Under the pieces are notes generated by a model that saw only the letters and a list, made by a program, of their open reading frames with translations, did not search any database and was not told where the DNA came from. From Psychromicrobium silvestre (GTDB lineage Bacteria > Actinomycetota > Actinomycetes > Actinomycetales > Micrococcaceae), in assembly GCF_013408295.1 (NCBI RefSeq), contig NZ_JACBYQ010000001.1, positions 124,001 to 188,000 of the forward strand: a DNA stretch of 64,000 nt, written 5' to 3'. Positions 15,372-24,112 of this stretch are shown piece after piece (within the stretch, counting starts at the first letter, position 1; each line of letters starts with the position of its first letter). The position numbers and the translations under genes were made by a program.

Positions 15372-17004
15372 CGCTGGATTCCCCCGGCTGGTTCTGCACA
15401 ATATTCGCCACCAACTGCTCCATAAAAGTTGCGCGTGCCTCGCGACTGGAAGGACGCCCGGGCACTCCCGGTCGCTGCTGCCAGGACAGCGGTCCGGTGG
15501 CTCGTCGATACTCCACTCCCAAGGCGTCCAAACGAGCCAGATGCTCTTCTAGGCGGGGACGAAATTCCTCAACGTCGCGATCTCCGGTGATCCAGAGCGC
15601 CTCAGCGATGGCACTGAGTCGGGGGAAGGCAAAATAATCGACGGTTCGCGGGGAGTCCATATGTTCGGTCCAGATATTGGCCTGCCCACCCAGCACATGC
15701 ATGGCCTCTTCGGCGCTCAACTCGGCGGGTACCGGTTCAAACAGATAGGCGTCCTCGACGCTCACCGCAATCGCCACCGGAATGGGTTCCTCAGCGGATT
15801 CCGACTGTCGATAATCCAGGTAGACCATATCGTCGGGACAGGCGATCACATCGTGCCCCCGTTTGGCGGCCGAAACCGCACCGGTGAGGCCGCGCCAAGA
15901 GGCGACGAGCGCCGTCGTAGCTAGTTCGCCTTCCAAGATTTCATCCCAGCCGAAGATCCTGCGGCCCCGGGCGGTGACATGCTCGGCCAGCCTGCCGATG
16001 AACCAGGCCTGCAAGCCCTCGCCGTCAGCGACGCCTAGTTCCGCCATTCGCTCAAGGGTGCGCGGATCGGCCAGCCATTGCTCTTTGGGACATTCGTCGC
16101 CGCCGATGCCAATAAACGGTGAGGGGAAGAGGTCCATCACCTCATCGAGCACATTCTGGAAAAACTCCACCGTGGATTCCTCGGCATTGAGCACATTAGG
16201 ATTCACGCCCCAACGGGTGAAAACCGGTAACTGTTGGCCGCTGACTCCCAACTCGGGGTAGGCAGCCAGCGCAGCTTGCACATGGCCGGGGGATTCGATT
16301 TCCGGAACCACGGTGATCTGCCGCTGCTGGGCGTAAGCCACGATTTCGCGAATATCGGCCTGGGTGTAGGAACCACCGTGCGGGCGGCCATCGCTCGGGG
16401 AGCCATCCACCGCACCGACCTGGGTCTCGGTGCGCCAGCTGCCGATTTCGGTCAGCTTCGGATAGCGTCGAATTTCAATCCGCCAGCCCTGATCCTCGGT
16501 CAGGTGAAAGTGCAGGATATTGAGTCGGTGCATGGCCATTAGGTCGATGAAACGCAGCACCTCGTGCTTGGGCAGAAAGTGCCGAGCCACGTCCAACATG
16601 GCACCGCGCCAGCGAAAGCGAGGCGCATCTTCCACCAGGCAAGCCGGAACCGACCAATCCGTGCCGGTGACGAGAGCCCGTCGATAGATCTCCGGCGGTA
16701 GCAGCTGGAGTAGAGCGACGCAGCCGTAAAAGACCCCAGCTTGGTCGCCGCCGGTCAGCTGAACGCTCTCCGGGGAGATCTCCAGCCGGAAGGCCTCTGC
16801 TGCTAGCTCCGTCGAAAGCGCTAACCGAATATTGCCGTCCTGACCCTCTTTGAGAGGAAAGCCACTGGCCGGGCGCAGCGCGGATTGCAGGTAGAAAAGT
16901 ACCGGGTTCAGCTCATCCGGAGCCGTAACGGAGGTCAAAGCGGTGAACTGGAAATATCCGGTGCGGGGCACGAAAAGGTTAGGCCTAGGCAGCAGAGTCG
17001 GCAT
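15361..17004 (-). CDS. Beta-N-acetylhexosaminidase (GH20)
   Basis: A 547-residue GH20 enzyme that removes terminal N-acetylglucosamine or N-acetylgalactosamine. An N-terminal GH20b-like domain (about 1-120) is followed by the catalytic barrel: WRGAMLDVARHFLPK, LHFHLTEDQGWRIEI, PEIESPGHVQAAL, and the catalytic Asp-Glu pair in GIGGDECPKEQW, then a Trp-rich substrate pocket (WGWDE-like, LGGQANIWTEH). No signal peptide is seen, so it probably acts on imported chitobiose or on recycled wall sugar. It is flanked in the same operon by DUF2071 and DUF6157 genes, with a 4-bp gap upstream and an overlap downstream. Confidence 0.9.
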   Translation of the reverse strand: MPTLLPRPNLFVPRTGYFQFTALTSVTAPDELNPVLFYLQSALRPASGFPLKEGQDGNIRLALSTELAAEAFRLEISPESVQLTGGDQAGVFYGCVALLQLLPPEIYRRALVTGTDWSVPACLVEDAPRFRWRGAMLDVARHFLPKHEVLRFIDLMAMHRLNILHFHLTEDQGWRIEIRRYPKLTEIGSWRTETQVGAVDGSPSDGRPHGGSYTQADIREIVAYAQQRQITVVPEIESPGHVQAALAAYPELGVSGQQLPVFTRWGVNPNVLNAEESTVEFFQNVLDEVMDLFPSPFIGIGGDECPKEQWLADPRTLERMAELGVADGEGLQAWFIGRLAEHVTARGRRIFGWDEILEGELATTALVASWRGLTGAVSAAKRGHDVIACPDDMVYLDYRQSESAEEPIPVAIAVSVEDAYLFEPVPAELSAEEAMHVLGGQANIWTEHMDSPRTVDYFAFPRLSAIAEALWITGDRDVEEFRPRLEEHLARLDALGVEYRRATGPLSWQQRPGVPGRPSSREARATFMEQLVANIVQNQPGESSGGN

Positions 17005-17008
17005 GCCA

Positions 17009-17713
17009 CTAACCTACCGGCAGTGCTTCTGGTGCGCTCCAGCTCACCGGAACATGACGCATTACCAGCGCGCTATCGAGGGCGACGGCGGCCGTCGGCA
17101 AGGCTTCGAAAAAGGAAGATCGCAGCTCCAAGACTTCACCGGGCTCGGTCCTCCATCGATCTGTCTGCAGCTTCATGTCTTCGAAACGACCCGTTTGCCG
17201 GGCGGGTGACCAGCCGGTGCAGCCTTGCTGGAAAAATTGCGAGGCTTCCTCGGGACTGCTGAACAGCTCACTGCGCCAGGTGCCACCAAGAGCCACTTCC
17301 GTTTTGATCCGAGCCTGCCGGGAGGACATCTGCACCTTGAAATGCGAGTCCTTTTCGGAGACTTTGAAGTTGGCGTGTTGGTGCACCCCGGGGAACAGTC
17401 TGCCCCCGGCCAGCACGGGGAGCCAAGAGCCGCTGTGCCGTTGCAGGATAAAGACTCCGGACTCGGGCCCGGCCTGCCCGTCCCATTCAACGGCGATTCG
17501 ATGGGCCGAATTCTCCGCCCGCCAACCAATACGCTGGGGGAGTCCAGTCGGTCGGAGAGAGCCCAGGCGGATCAGGCAAATCCCGGCTACCGCCTCACCC
17601 CGCACCAGTTGCGGTCGGAATGGAGACGGCAACAGTCGTCGAGCTAGGGCAGGGTCAAGCCGGTAGTTGATGAGGAGCCGTCGTTCGACGATGGATTCTA
17701 AGGACAGTGCCAT
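17009..17713 (-). CDS. DUF2071 (acetoacetate-decarboxylase-like fold) protein
   Basis: A 234-residue protein of the DUF2071 family, with an acetoacetate-decarboxylase-like beta fold. It begins ERRLLINYRLDPALARRLLPSPFRPQLV, continues AVAGICLIRLGSLRP, and later has FQQGCTGWSPARQTGRFEDMKL. The catalytic Lys of true decarboxylases cannot be confirmed. ATG at 17713 is preferred to an upstream TTG at 17725. It is the first gene of the hexosaminidase operon; its role there is unknown. Confidence 0.78.
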   Translation of the reverse strand: MALSLESIVERRLLINYRLDPALARRLLPSPFRPQLVRGEAVAGICLIRLGSLRPTGLPQRIGWRAENSAHRIAVEWDGQAGPESGVFILQRHSGSWLPVLAGGRLFPGVHQHANFKVSEKDSHFKVQMSSRQARIKTEVALGGTWRSELFSSPEEASQFFQQGCTGWSPARQTGRFEDMKLQTDRWRTEPGEVLELRSSFFEALPTAAVALDSALVMRHVPVSWSAPEALPVG

Positions 17714-17978
17714 TGCTCCAGTCAACAGCTAACGAACGATCATTTTTGAACGCTCAACCCCACTTTTGCCCGGCGGTTGCGCCGCAGCAATATTGCTCCG
17801 ATTCCACACATTGATGGCCGCAATGGATAACACCAGGGAAGGGTGCTCTTCCTCGGTGTAAAACTCGGTGTAAAAAGAGGACACCTGAGGTCATAGCCCA
17901 TAGCCCAAAGCGCATCCGGGACCAGATCGGCTTGGTCAGCAATCCGAGTCAGGGCTCCTGGAACGGTGATAGCGGGTA
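17714..17978. other. Intergenic stretch with short direct repeat
   Basis: About 265 bp between the DUF2071 and LtrA genes. It contains a 12-bp direct repeat CTCGGTGTAAAA in tandem (near 17850-17880). The frames that stay open here have no family resemblance and no ribosome site. I see no gene; it may include the promoter of the DUF2071 operon. Confidence 0.4.
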
Positions 17979-19253
17979 TCAGGCAATACTTTGCGCCTTC
18001 TGGATGCTGCCAGCAACTTGGGTATCGAGGGCACGCCAGCCACCGAGTTCGTACGATACGACCACGGCGACCGGGGATAGCACTACGGCGAGTAAGCACA
18101 CCCACAGCGGCCAATCCGCTGCAGCAAGGAGTATCCCCAGCACCGGCAAAGCGAGAGTTCCTGCCTGCAGGACGGCGTGCTTCGGAAGTCCGGAGACGAG
18201 CCAGGCATGGAGCAGGTAAAGCCCGGCCATAAAAACCAGCACCGGAATGGCAACAGCCCAGATCGCAGTGAGAGTGCTGAGGTGGTAATGCTCATCGTAA
18301 ACATAGGCAATTACGTGCAGCCCCGCACCCACAGCGGCAATCGCTGCGAAGACGACAATGTGCCCGTACCCCCAAGCCGTTATTTTTTCCCGTCGAGCCG
18401 CCAGAACCGGAGCGCTCGGAACGAGGAAGTAAACCCACCAGAGCGCGAAGGTCATCACCACGCCGAGTCCGATCACCATCACCGTTGAAAAGGTCCAGCC
18501 CTCGGCATCAGAGATCGCTTGGGATGCTGCGAGGGTGCCCATCACGGTCTCACCGAGCGCGATGATCGCCAGTAGGGAATAGCGTTCGGCGATGTGATGG
18601 GCATGCCAAGGGGTCGCGCCGTCGTGTCGAACCGCCTTGGACTCCGCAATAATCGGGCCCATCCAGTCGATGGCGGCCACCACAATGGCGCAGATCAGGA
18701 ACTCGATAGGGCCAAGGGGAAGCAGAATGAGGGCAACCCAACCTAGCTGGGCCACGCCAATGAAGATGACATAAGTCATGGCCACCCTGCTGAATTGCGG
18801 ATTGCCTTTGGCTGCGCGCAACCATTGTGCGATAACCGCGACGCGCATGATGACATAGCCCGCGACCATGACCTCGTTTGCCACCGCCTCACCATGCTCA
18901 ATAGAGGCGAACATTTGGGGGAGGCCGATGGCTAAGACAATGACTCCGACCATCTGCACCATAGTCAAAACACGGAACAACCAGTCATCGGTATCGAAGG
19001 CTGAGGCAAACCAGGAGAAGTTGATCCAGGCCCAGATAATCGCCACCATCGAAAAGGCAAAGCCACCCACGGCAGCTAAGGAGAGGTTTTCGGCGATGCC
19101 ATGGGCGAGTTCGCCGCCGGCTACGCCGAAGGCGGCCACAAAGGTTAGGTCGAAGAGCAACTCAAGCGGTGTTGCCGCGCGGTGCGACTCGTCTTGTCGA
19201 CGCCCCAACATTCGTCGTAGTCCGTGCCGGTAATAAGTGCTCGGTTCAGCCAA
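17979..19253 (-). CDS. ltrA: Low-temperature-requirement A (LtrA) family membrane protein
   Basis: A 424-residue polytopic membrane protein of the LtrA family. The diagnostic N-terminal ATPLELLFDLTFVAAFGVAGGELAH-like block is present in shorter form (TPLELLFDLTFVAAF), followed by WAWINFSWFASAFDTDDWLFR, HIAERYSLLAIIALGE and about ten hydrophobic segments. LtrA was named from a Listeria cold-growth mutant; its molecular activity is not known. The start is a TTG (TTGGCTGAACC) preceded by AAGGGGGA. It stands alone between a DUF2071 operon and an SDR gene. Confidence 0.88.
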   Translation of the reverse strand: MAEPSTYYRHGLRRMLGRRQDESHRAATPLELLFDLTFVAAFGVAGGELAHGIAENLSLAAVGGFAFSMVAIIWAWINFSWFASAFDTDDWLFRVLTMVQMVGVIVLAIGLPQMFASIEHGEAVANEVMVAGYVIMRVAVIAQWLRAAKGNPQFSRVAMTYVIFIGVAQLGWVALILLPLGPIEFLICAIVVAAIDWMGPIIAESKAVRHDGATPWHAHHIAERYSLLAIIALGETVMGTLAASQAISDAEGWTFSTVMVIGLGVVMTFALWWVYFLVPSAPVLAARREKITAWGYGHIVVFAAIAAVGAGLHVIAYVYDEHYHLSTLTAIWAVAIPVLVFMAGLYLLHAWLVSGLPKHAVLQAGTLALPVLGILLAAADWPLWVCLLAVVLSPVAVVVSYELGGWRALDTQVAGSIQKAQSIA

Positions 19254-19295
19254 AATTCCCCCTTATGAATGGCTCAAAATATTACGCTAATGCCC

Positions 19296-20075
19296 TCAGC
19301 GGGTGCTATAGCGGGTAGCTAGCTCATGGCTTTGCGAGCCAAAAGCGACCAGATCCGCATCGAAAACGGCTTGAAGTACGCCATAGTCGTCCACCCCTGG
19401 GGCGCACACCACTTCGCCGAGTTCTAAGCCGCGCATAGCGCCGGTAACCACCTCGGAGGCGCTCATCCTGGGGATTGAGGAGAGGTCCATGCCCTGAACG
19501 GTGTGGAACTCGGTGGCCACCACGCCGGGGCAAACTACTTGTACCCGGACGCCGGTTCCTTCTAGTTCAGCGCTGAGAGTTTGGGACATCGCCACTAGAT
19601 GAGCCAGCGTTCCGGTGTAGACGGCCCGCCGCGGCATTTGTGAACTCGGGGCTGGACCGGAGAAGGCGATCATGCCGGCCACGTTGATGATAGTCCCCGA
19701 AGAGCGAGTGAGCATTCCCGGAACGGCAGCATGAGTGAGCATGGTCGGCGCTACAACTTTGACGTTCACCAGTTCGCGGGCTTGCTCGGCGGAGAGCTCC
19801 GAGATCGGCATATAGTGCGCCACTCCGGCATTGTTCACCAGTAGCGTGAGAGGCTGGCTGGCACATAGTTCTGCCACCGAGTTGAGGCCATCATCGGTGG
19901 CTAGGTCAGCGACCACAACCCGGACCTTCACCTCCGTAAGCGAAGCCGCGAGCTCCTCGAGCCGGTCCTTGCGACGGCCCACGACGATCAAATCGTAGCC
20001 CTCGGCGGCGAGGTATTCAGCGAACGCTTTGCCGATACCCGAAGAGGCTCCGGTGACGAGTGCGAGTTGAGACAT
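19296..20075 (-). CDS. Short-chain dehydrogenase-like protein with altered catalytic residues
   Basis: A 259-residue SDR fold. The cofactor motif TGASSGIG (8-15) and the VNNAGVA motif (80-86) are intact. The active site is not: Tyr153 is present (AVYTGTL) but the Lys expected four residues later is Leu157, and the usual Ser is Gly134 in NVAGMIAF. It may bind NAD(P)H without normal SDR chemistry or use other residues. ATG at 20075 has GGAAG upstream. It lies 74 bp behind the NAD(P)-binding gene at 20150-20788 and so may belong to the sigma factor's regulon. Confidence 0.82.
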   Translation of the reverse strand: MSQLALVTGASSGIGKAFAEYLAAEGYDLIVVGRRKDRLEELAASLTEVKVRVVVADLATDDGLNSVAELCASQPLTLLVNNAGVAHYMPISELSAEQARELVNVKVVAPTMLTHAAVPGMLTRSSGTIINVAGMIAFSGPAPSSQMPRRAVYTGTLAHLVAMSQTLSAELEGTGVRVQVVCPGVVATEFHTVQGMDLSSIPRMSASEVVTGAMRGLELGEVVCAPGVDDYGVLQAVFDADLVAFGSQSHELATRYSTR

Positions 20076-20149
20076 GAGAATCTTCCTTTGCAATAAACTT
20101 GGCAACGTGAAGCGATGAGTGAGGGCAAACGTTGGAGCCTGGAGAAGCC

Positions 20150-20788
20150 CTAATAAGCCACTCCCACCGGGTGCCGGAAAGTGGCTGGATCGTCAATCAT
20201 GGACAGCATGGCAGCGGCCACATCGGCTCGGCCGATGCTGCTAGCCGCACGCGGATTGCCGTCGATCGCGCTTCGGTAGTTACCCCGCAGGGGCTTATCC
20301 AGCAGCCTGGGCGGTCGTACCGAGGTCCAGTCCAAGTTGCTGCTGGCCAGTTCCGCCTCCATTGCCCGCAAATCGTCATAGTTCCCCTTTAGGATTGCGC
20401 TAATCAGTGGGGTGGCGATCTTGGCTAGCCAGAACGGTTCATCTACCGGCGTCGGCCCCAGCGGTGCCGCGCTGACCACTAATAGCCGCTTAACGCTCTC
20501 CGCCTCCATCGCTTGCACTATGGCCCGGGTGAGTGGGGTGGTAATCCCGGCGTCCTTGCGGCTGCGCGGCCCTAAACCGGAAAGCACCGCCTGCCGCCCG
20601 GCCACTGCGCGCCGAAGGTTCTCGACGTCGTCGCGCACCGGGGAGCCAAAGACCTGCAAACCCGCGCCGGTCAGCGGAAAGTCCCCGGGCTGGCGAACCA
20701 CCGCGGTCACCTGATGCCCGGCCGCCAGAGCCTGGGAAACCAACTGCTGGCCGATCCTGCCGCTTGCCCCAAATATTGTCAGTTCCAT
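20150..20788 (-). CDS. NAD(P)-binding epimerase/NmrA-like protein
   Basis: A 212-residue atypical SDR of the NAD(P)H-binding/NmrA type. The N-terminal glycine motif MELTIFGASGRIGQQLV is followed by VTAVVRQPG, AVLSGLGPRSR, and a C-terminal NLDWTSVRPPRLLD. It lacks a classic YxxxK pair, as is usual in this group. Its promoter on the minus strand (20861-20835) matches the ECF41 consensus and faces the sigma gene's own promoter, so it is very likely the sigma factor's direct target. This fits the known pairing of ECF41 with oxidoreductase or epimerase genes. Confidence 0.85.
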   Translation of the reverse strand: MELTIFGASGRIGQQLVSQALAAGHQVTAVVRQPGDFPLTGAGLQVFGSPVRDDVENLRRAVAGRQAVLSGLGPRSRKDAGITTPLTRAIVQAMEAESVKRLLVVSAAPLGPTPVDEPFWLAKIATPLISAILKGNYDDLRAMEAELASSNLDWTSVRPPRLLDKPLRGNYRSAIDGNPRAASSIGRADVAAAMLSMIDDPATFRHPVGVAY

Positions 20789-20799
20789 CGTTGACTCCT

Positions 20800-20826
20800 T
20801 GTCACATTTCCTCGAATTGCTCCGTC
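20800..20826 (+). promoter_or_regulatory. ECF41-type promoter of the sigma factor gene
   Basis: TGTCACA (20800-20806) and CGTC (20823-20826) are separated by exactly 16 bp on the plus strand. This matches the published ECF41 recognition pattern. It reads into the sigma gene at 20863, implying autoregulation. Confidence 0.85.
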
Positions 20827-20834
20827 ACTACAAT

Positions 20835-20861
20835 GACGGATAAGAGCGAAGGAATGTGACA
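20835..20861 (-). promoter_or_regulatory. ECF41-type promoter of the epimerase-like gene
   Basis: On the minus strand TGTCACA (complement of 20855-20861) and CGTC (complement of 20835-20838) are also 16 bp apart. It reads toward the gene at 20788 and partly overlaps the sigma gene's leader. The pair is a back-to-back arrangement in 62 bp. Confidence 0.85.
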
Positions 20862-20862
20862 G

Positions 20863-21780
20863 ATGAATCAGAATCTCTTGGCTGGGCAGTTCGAACAGGC
20901 CAGGCCGCGGCTCCGGGCGCTCGCCTACCGGATGCTCGGATCGCTCAGTGAAGCGGACGACGCCGTTCAGGAGGCTTGGCTGCGGCTGTCCCGTACCAGC
21001 GGCTCCGAGCAGGCGGAACAGATCGACAACCTTGACGGCTGGTTGACCACGGTGCTCGGACGGATTTGCCTGGATTTTCTCCGCAGCCGTTCTTCACGGC
21101 GGGAACAACCCTGGGAGGCAGGGGAGGAGCCGGAAGGCTACAGCGGGGTGCATGTGCCGGATCCGATCCTGGAGTTTGAGGAAAAGAGCAATCCGGAGCA
21201 TCAGGCGCTGCTGGCCGACTCGGTTGGACTGGCGCTCCTGGTGGTGCTGGAGACCCTGCCGCCCGCCGAACGGCTAGCCTTTGTGCTACACGACGTTTTC
21301 GCGCTTCCTTTCGAGGAAATCGCAGACATTGTGGACAAGACTCCGGCGGCCGCCCGCCAACTGGCCAGCCGGGCCCGTCGCAAGGTGCAGAGCACCGCAA
21401 ATACTCCGGACCCGGATTTGTCCCGGCAGCAACAGGTGGTCAAGGCTTTCCAAGCGGCTTCGCGCAGCGGAGATCTTGAAGCTCTAGTATCCGTACTGGA
21501 TCCGGACATTGTGCTTCGGGTGGACTATGGCCCCCGCAATAAGCAATCCAAGCGGGTGCGGGGTGCCGCCCAGGTGGCAGCTCAGGCACTCACCTTCTCC
21601 AAATTCGCGCCGTTTGCTCGGCCAGCTTTGGTCAACGGTGCGGCCGGAATGGCTACCGTCGTCGAAGGCAAATTGTTTTCCGTGACGGGCTTTACGGTGG
21701 CCGATGGCAAGGTTCAGGCGATAGACATCCTGGCCGATCCACTGCGACTGAGCCAACTAGAGTTGCCACAGCGCGAGTAG
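20863..21780 (+). CDS. ECF sigma factor with SnoaL-like C-terminal domain (ECF41/ECF56-like)
   Basis: A 305-residue extracytoplasmic-function sigma factor. Region 2 is ARPRLRALAYRMLGSLSEADDAVQEAWLRL and region 4 is LPPAERLAFVLHDVFALPFEEIADIVDKTPAAARQLASRARRKV. A fused SnoaL/NTF2-like domain follows from about residue 190 (VVKAFQAASRSGDLEALVSVLDPD). In ECF41 this extension replaces an anti-sigma factor and controls activity from within. The usual linker DGGGK is VDYGPRNK here, so a neighbouring subgroup such as ECF56 is possible. Its own promoter and that of the divergent NAD(P)-binding gene both match ECF41. The signal is unknown. Confidence 0.9.
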   Translation: MNQNLLAGQFEQARPRLRALAYRMLGSLSEADDAVQEAWLRLSRTSGSEQAEQIDNLDGWLTTVLGRICLDFLRSRSSRREQPWEAGEEPEGYSGVHVPDPILEFEEKSNPEHQALLADSVGLALLVVLETLPPAERLAFVLHDVFALPFEEIADIVDKTPAAARQLASRARRKVQSTANTPDPDLSRQQQVVKAFQAASRSGDLEALVSVLDPDIVLRVDYGPRNKQSKRVRGAAQVAAQALTFSKFAPFARPALVNGAAGMATVVEGKLFSVTGFTVADGKVQAIDILADPLRLSQLELPQRE

Positions 21781-21791
21781 AGTTCCTGTTG

Positions 21792-22592
21792 ATGCTTTCT
21801 CATGCCCAGATCACCGATAGATTGCGTGCGGCAGGTTGCGTTTTTGCCGAGGAGGAAGCCGACTTGCTGCTCTCCACCAGCCAGGACCTAGCCGAGCTGG
21901 AGGAACTGGTGAGACGCCGGGCTGAGGGCTTTCCGCTGGAGTATTTGCTGGGCTGGGCAGAATTCTGCGGACTGCGGATCGCCGTCACTCCAGGGGTGTT
22001 TGTGCCTCGTCGCCGAACCGAGTTCTTGGCGGCTCAGGCGATTGAATTGGCGCAGCGAGCTGAAACTGCCGTGCTGCTTGATCTGTGCTGCGGTGCCGGG
22101 GCAGTGGCGGCCGCCGTTGCTGCCGCTTTGCCCGGGGTGGAGTTGTACGCGGCCGATATCGACCCCGAAGCGGTGGGATGCGCCAGGCGTAACCTGAGCG
22201 ATCCGGGAAACGGAACGGTTACCCGGGTTTTCGAAGGCGATCTTTTCGCCCCGCTGCCGGACTCACTGGCCGGCAGGATCAACGTGATCGCGGTCAATGC
22301 ACCCTATGTGCCCACCGAGGAGATCGCGTTGATGCCCCCAGAGGCTCGATTGTATGAAGCCAGGGCAGCGCTCGACGGCGGCACGGACGGTTTACAGGTA
22401 CAGCGCCGGATCGCTGCCGAGGCTTCGCGCTGGCTGGCCCCCGAGGGGCATCTGCTGATTGAGACCAGTGAACGACAGGCACCGCAGACAGCCGAAATCT
22501 TCGCGGCCCGAGGGCTGAAACCGCAGATCCTTGAATCCGAGGAGTTCTACGCCACCGTGGTCATCGGAAAGAAAGCAGGGCAACGGCAATGA
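21792..22592 (+). CDS. PrmC/HemK-like N5-glutamine methyltransferase family protein
   Basis: A 266-residue SAM-dependent methyltransferase. It shows the HemK-type N-terminal segment (RRRAEGFPLEYLLGWAEFCGLRI), the SAM-binding motif LLDLCCGAGAVAAAVA, an acidic strand YAADIDPEA and, in place of the family's NPPY, NAPYVPT. The Ala substitution makes it a paralogue rather than the main release-factor methylase, which is normally near prfA. A TTG at 21789 is an alternative start. It is 11 bp behind the sigma gene and its stop overlaps the ribokinase start by 4 bp. Confidence 0.8.
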   Translation: MLSHAQITDRLRAAGCVFAEEEADLLLSTSQDLAELEELVRRRAEGFPLEYLLGWAEFCGLRIAVTPGVFVPRRRTEFLAAQAIELAQRAETAVLLDLCCGAGAVAAAVAAALPGVELYAADIDPEAVGCARRNLSDPGNGTVTRVFEGDLFAPLPDSLAGRINVIAVNAPYVPTEEIALMPPEARLYEARAALDGGTDGLQVQRRIAAEASRWLAPEGHLLIETSERQAPQTAEIFAARGLKPQILESEEFYATVVIGKKAGQRQ

Positions 22593-23521
22593 GCATCGTG
22601 GTGCTGGGCAGCGCTAATTTAGATCTGGTGTACCGGGTGCAGAACATTCCGGGGCCGGGGGAGACCGTACTGGCAGCTAGCCGGGCTAGCCACCCCGGCG
22701 GCAAGGGCAATAATCAGGCCACCGCAGCCGTGAGGGCAGGAGCTGCCGCCAGTTTCATCGTCTCGGTGGGTCAGGACGAGGCCGGGGCGATGTTGCTGGA
22801 CGGGCTCGAGAGTGATGGCGTGAGAGTCAGCGCTCGCCGGGTTACGGAACCCACTGGCACCGCCCTGATCACGGTGGCGGATTCCGGGGAGAACAGCATC
22901 GTGGTGGATTCGGGAGCTAATTCCTTGCTCGCCGAGCTCACCGAGACGGAGCTCGGAATCATCGAAGAAGCCGGAATTTTGCTGATGCAGCTGGAAGTGC
23001 CGGTGGAAACCGTCGGCCGAGCCGCCGCCGTCGCCCACGCCGCAGGCGCTCTTGTGGTACTGAATGCAGCACCAATCCGGGAGCTGGAAGCCGAGTTGTT
23101 GGCCGCCGTCGACCTCTTAATTGTTAACGAACACGAAGCGTTTCGGCTGCTCGCCGATACCGGCCTCCAGGCCACCGAGGCGACGGTAGCGGCCGAACTT
23201 TTGCTTGAGCTGGTGCCTGCGGTGATTATCACCCTGGGGGCGGCGGGGGCGTTGGTGGCCGAACGAGGCAAATCTGTGCGGACCGTTCCTGCCTTTGAGG
23301 TAACGGCGGTGGACACTACGGGAGCCGGAGACACCTTCTGCGGCGCATTGGTTGCTGCGCTGGAAGCGCAACGGGAGGCCGGTGCCAACGATCTTGAGCT
23401 GGAGAGTGCGGCGCGTTTCGCTAGTGCTGCGGCGGCAATCTCGGTACAGCGGGCGGGTGCGGTGCCATCCATTCCCGGACGTCAAGAGATTGAAGACTTT
23501 CTTGGGCATCGACAATCCTAG
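22589..23521 (+). CDS. rbsK: Ribokinase / PfkB-family sugar kinase
   Basis: A 310-residue PfkB-family kinase that most likely phosphorylates ribose at O5. It has the first signature GGKGNNQATAAVRAG, the segment LIVNEHEA and the ATP/anion-hole motif DTTGAGDTFCGALVAAL with the catalytic Asp in GAGD. The ATG overlaps the methyltransferase stop. No ribose transporter genes are adjacent, so the substrate could be another sugar or a nucleoside-derived ribose; length and motifs fit ribokinase best. Confidence 0.85.
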   Translation: MSIVVLGSANLDLVYRVQNIPGPGETVLAASRASHPGGKGNNQATAAVRAGAAASFIVSVGQDEAGAMLLDGLESDGVRVSARRVTEPTGTALITVADSGENSIVVDSGANSLLAELTETELGIIEEAGILLMQLEVPVETVGRAAAVAHAAGALVVLNAAPIRELEAELLAAVDLLIVNEHEAFRLLADTGLQATEATVAAELLLELVPAVIITLGAAGALVAERGKSVRTVPAFEVTAVDTTGAGDTFCGALVAALEAQREAGANDLELESAARFASAAAAISVQRAGAVPSIPGRQEIEDFLGHRQS

Positions 23522-23538
23522 TGAGGCAGAATGATCCG

Positions 23539-24093
23539 ATGGGCCATTATCAACTAGGGACTCTCCAGACCACACCGGCGCTGGAGCAACAAGATCTGCT
23601 GGCAACGCGGACCGCAGCCTTTTTGCACAATTTTGCGGCTGCCGGGGAGGTGGGCGTGGTAGAAATCGATCCCGAAATCTCCGATACCGCGGCCACCATG
23701 GAAGCCTTTCAACTCGATCCCGAGATGCTGGTCAACTGCGTTATCGTCTCCGGCAAACGCGAAGGCGCAGAACGCATTGCTGCCTGCCTGGTTCCTGCCA
23801 CTAAACGGGCGGATATCAACGGCGTAGTGCGGAAACGGCTCGATGTGCGCAAGGCGTCCTTCTTGCCCCGTGAGCGTGCTGTAGAGCTCAGCGAGATGGA
23901 ATTTGGCGGCATTACCCCGATCGGCTTGCCTGCTGAGTGGCCGCTGCTGGTGGATGCCGATGTGGTGGGCCTGCCGCTGGCGCTCATCGGCTCGGGAATC
24001 CGCAAGTCCAAGCTGATTTTGCCCGGGAGCGCCATTGCGGCGCTTGAGCATGCCGAGATTATCGAGGGTTTGGGGCAGCTACTTCCGGTGTAA
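23539..24093 (+). CDS. YbaK/EbsC-family aminoacyl-tRNA deacylase-like protein
   Basis: A 184-residue protein with the YbaK/ProX editing-domain fold: VNCVIVSGKREGAERIAACLVPATKRADING, VRKRLDVRKASFLPRERAVELSEMEFGGITPIGLP, then IRKSKLILPGS. The Lys and the GGITPIG segment match the family that hydrolyses mischarged Cys- or Ala-tRNA(Pro). The start is uncertain; a GTG at 23521 overlaps the ribokinase stop, and I chose the ATG at 23539. It ends the sigma-methyltransferase-kinase gene row. Confidence 0.82.
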   Translation: MGHYQLGTLQTTPALEQQDLLATRTAAFLHNFAAAGEVGVVEIDPEISDTAATMEAFQLDPEMLVNCVIVSGKREGAERIAACLVPATKRADINGVVRKRLDVRKASFLPRERAVELSEMEFGGITPIGLPAEWPLLVDADVVGLPLALIGSGIRKSKLILPGSAIAALEHAEIIEGLGQLLPV

Positions 24094-24112
24094 TTGCTTT
24101 AGGGAACGCAGC

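Noticed and set aside
17740-18114. Open frame overlapping the end of the LtrA gene
   Set aside because: No ribosome site, Arg/Cys-rich composition typical of antisense frames, and overlap with a clear gene.
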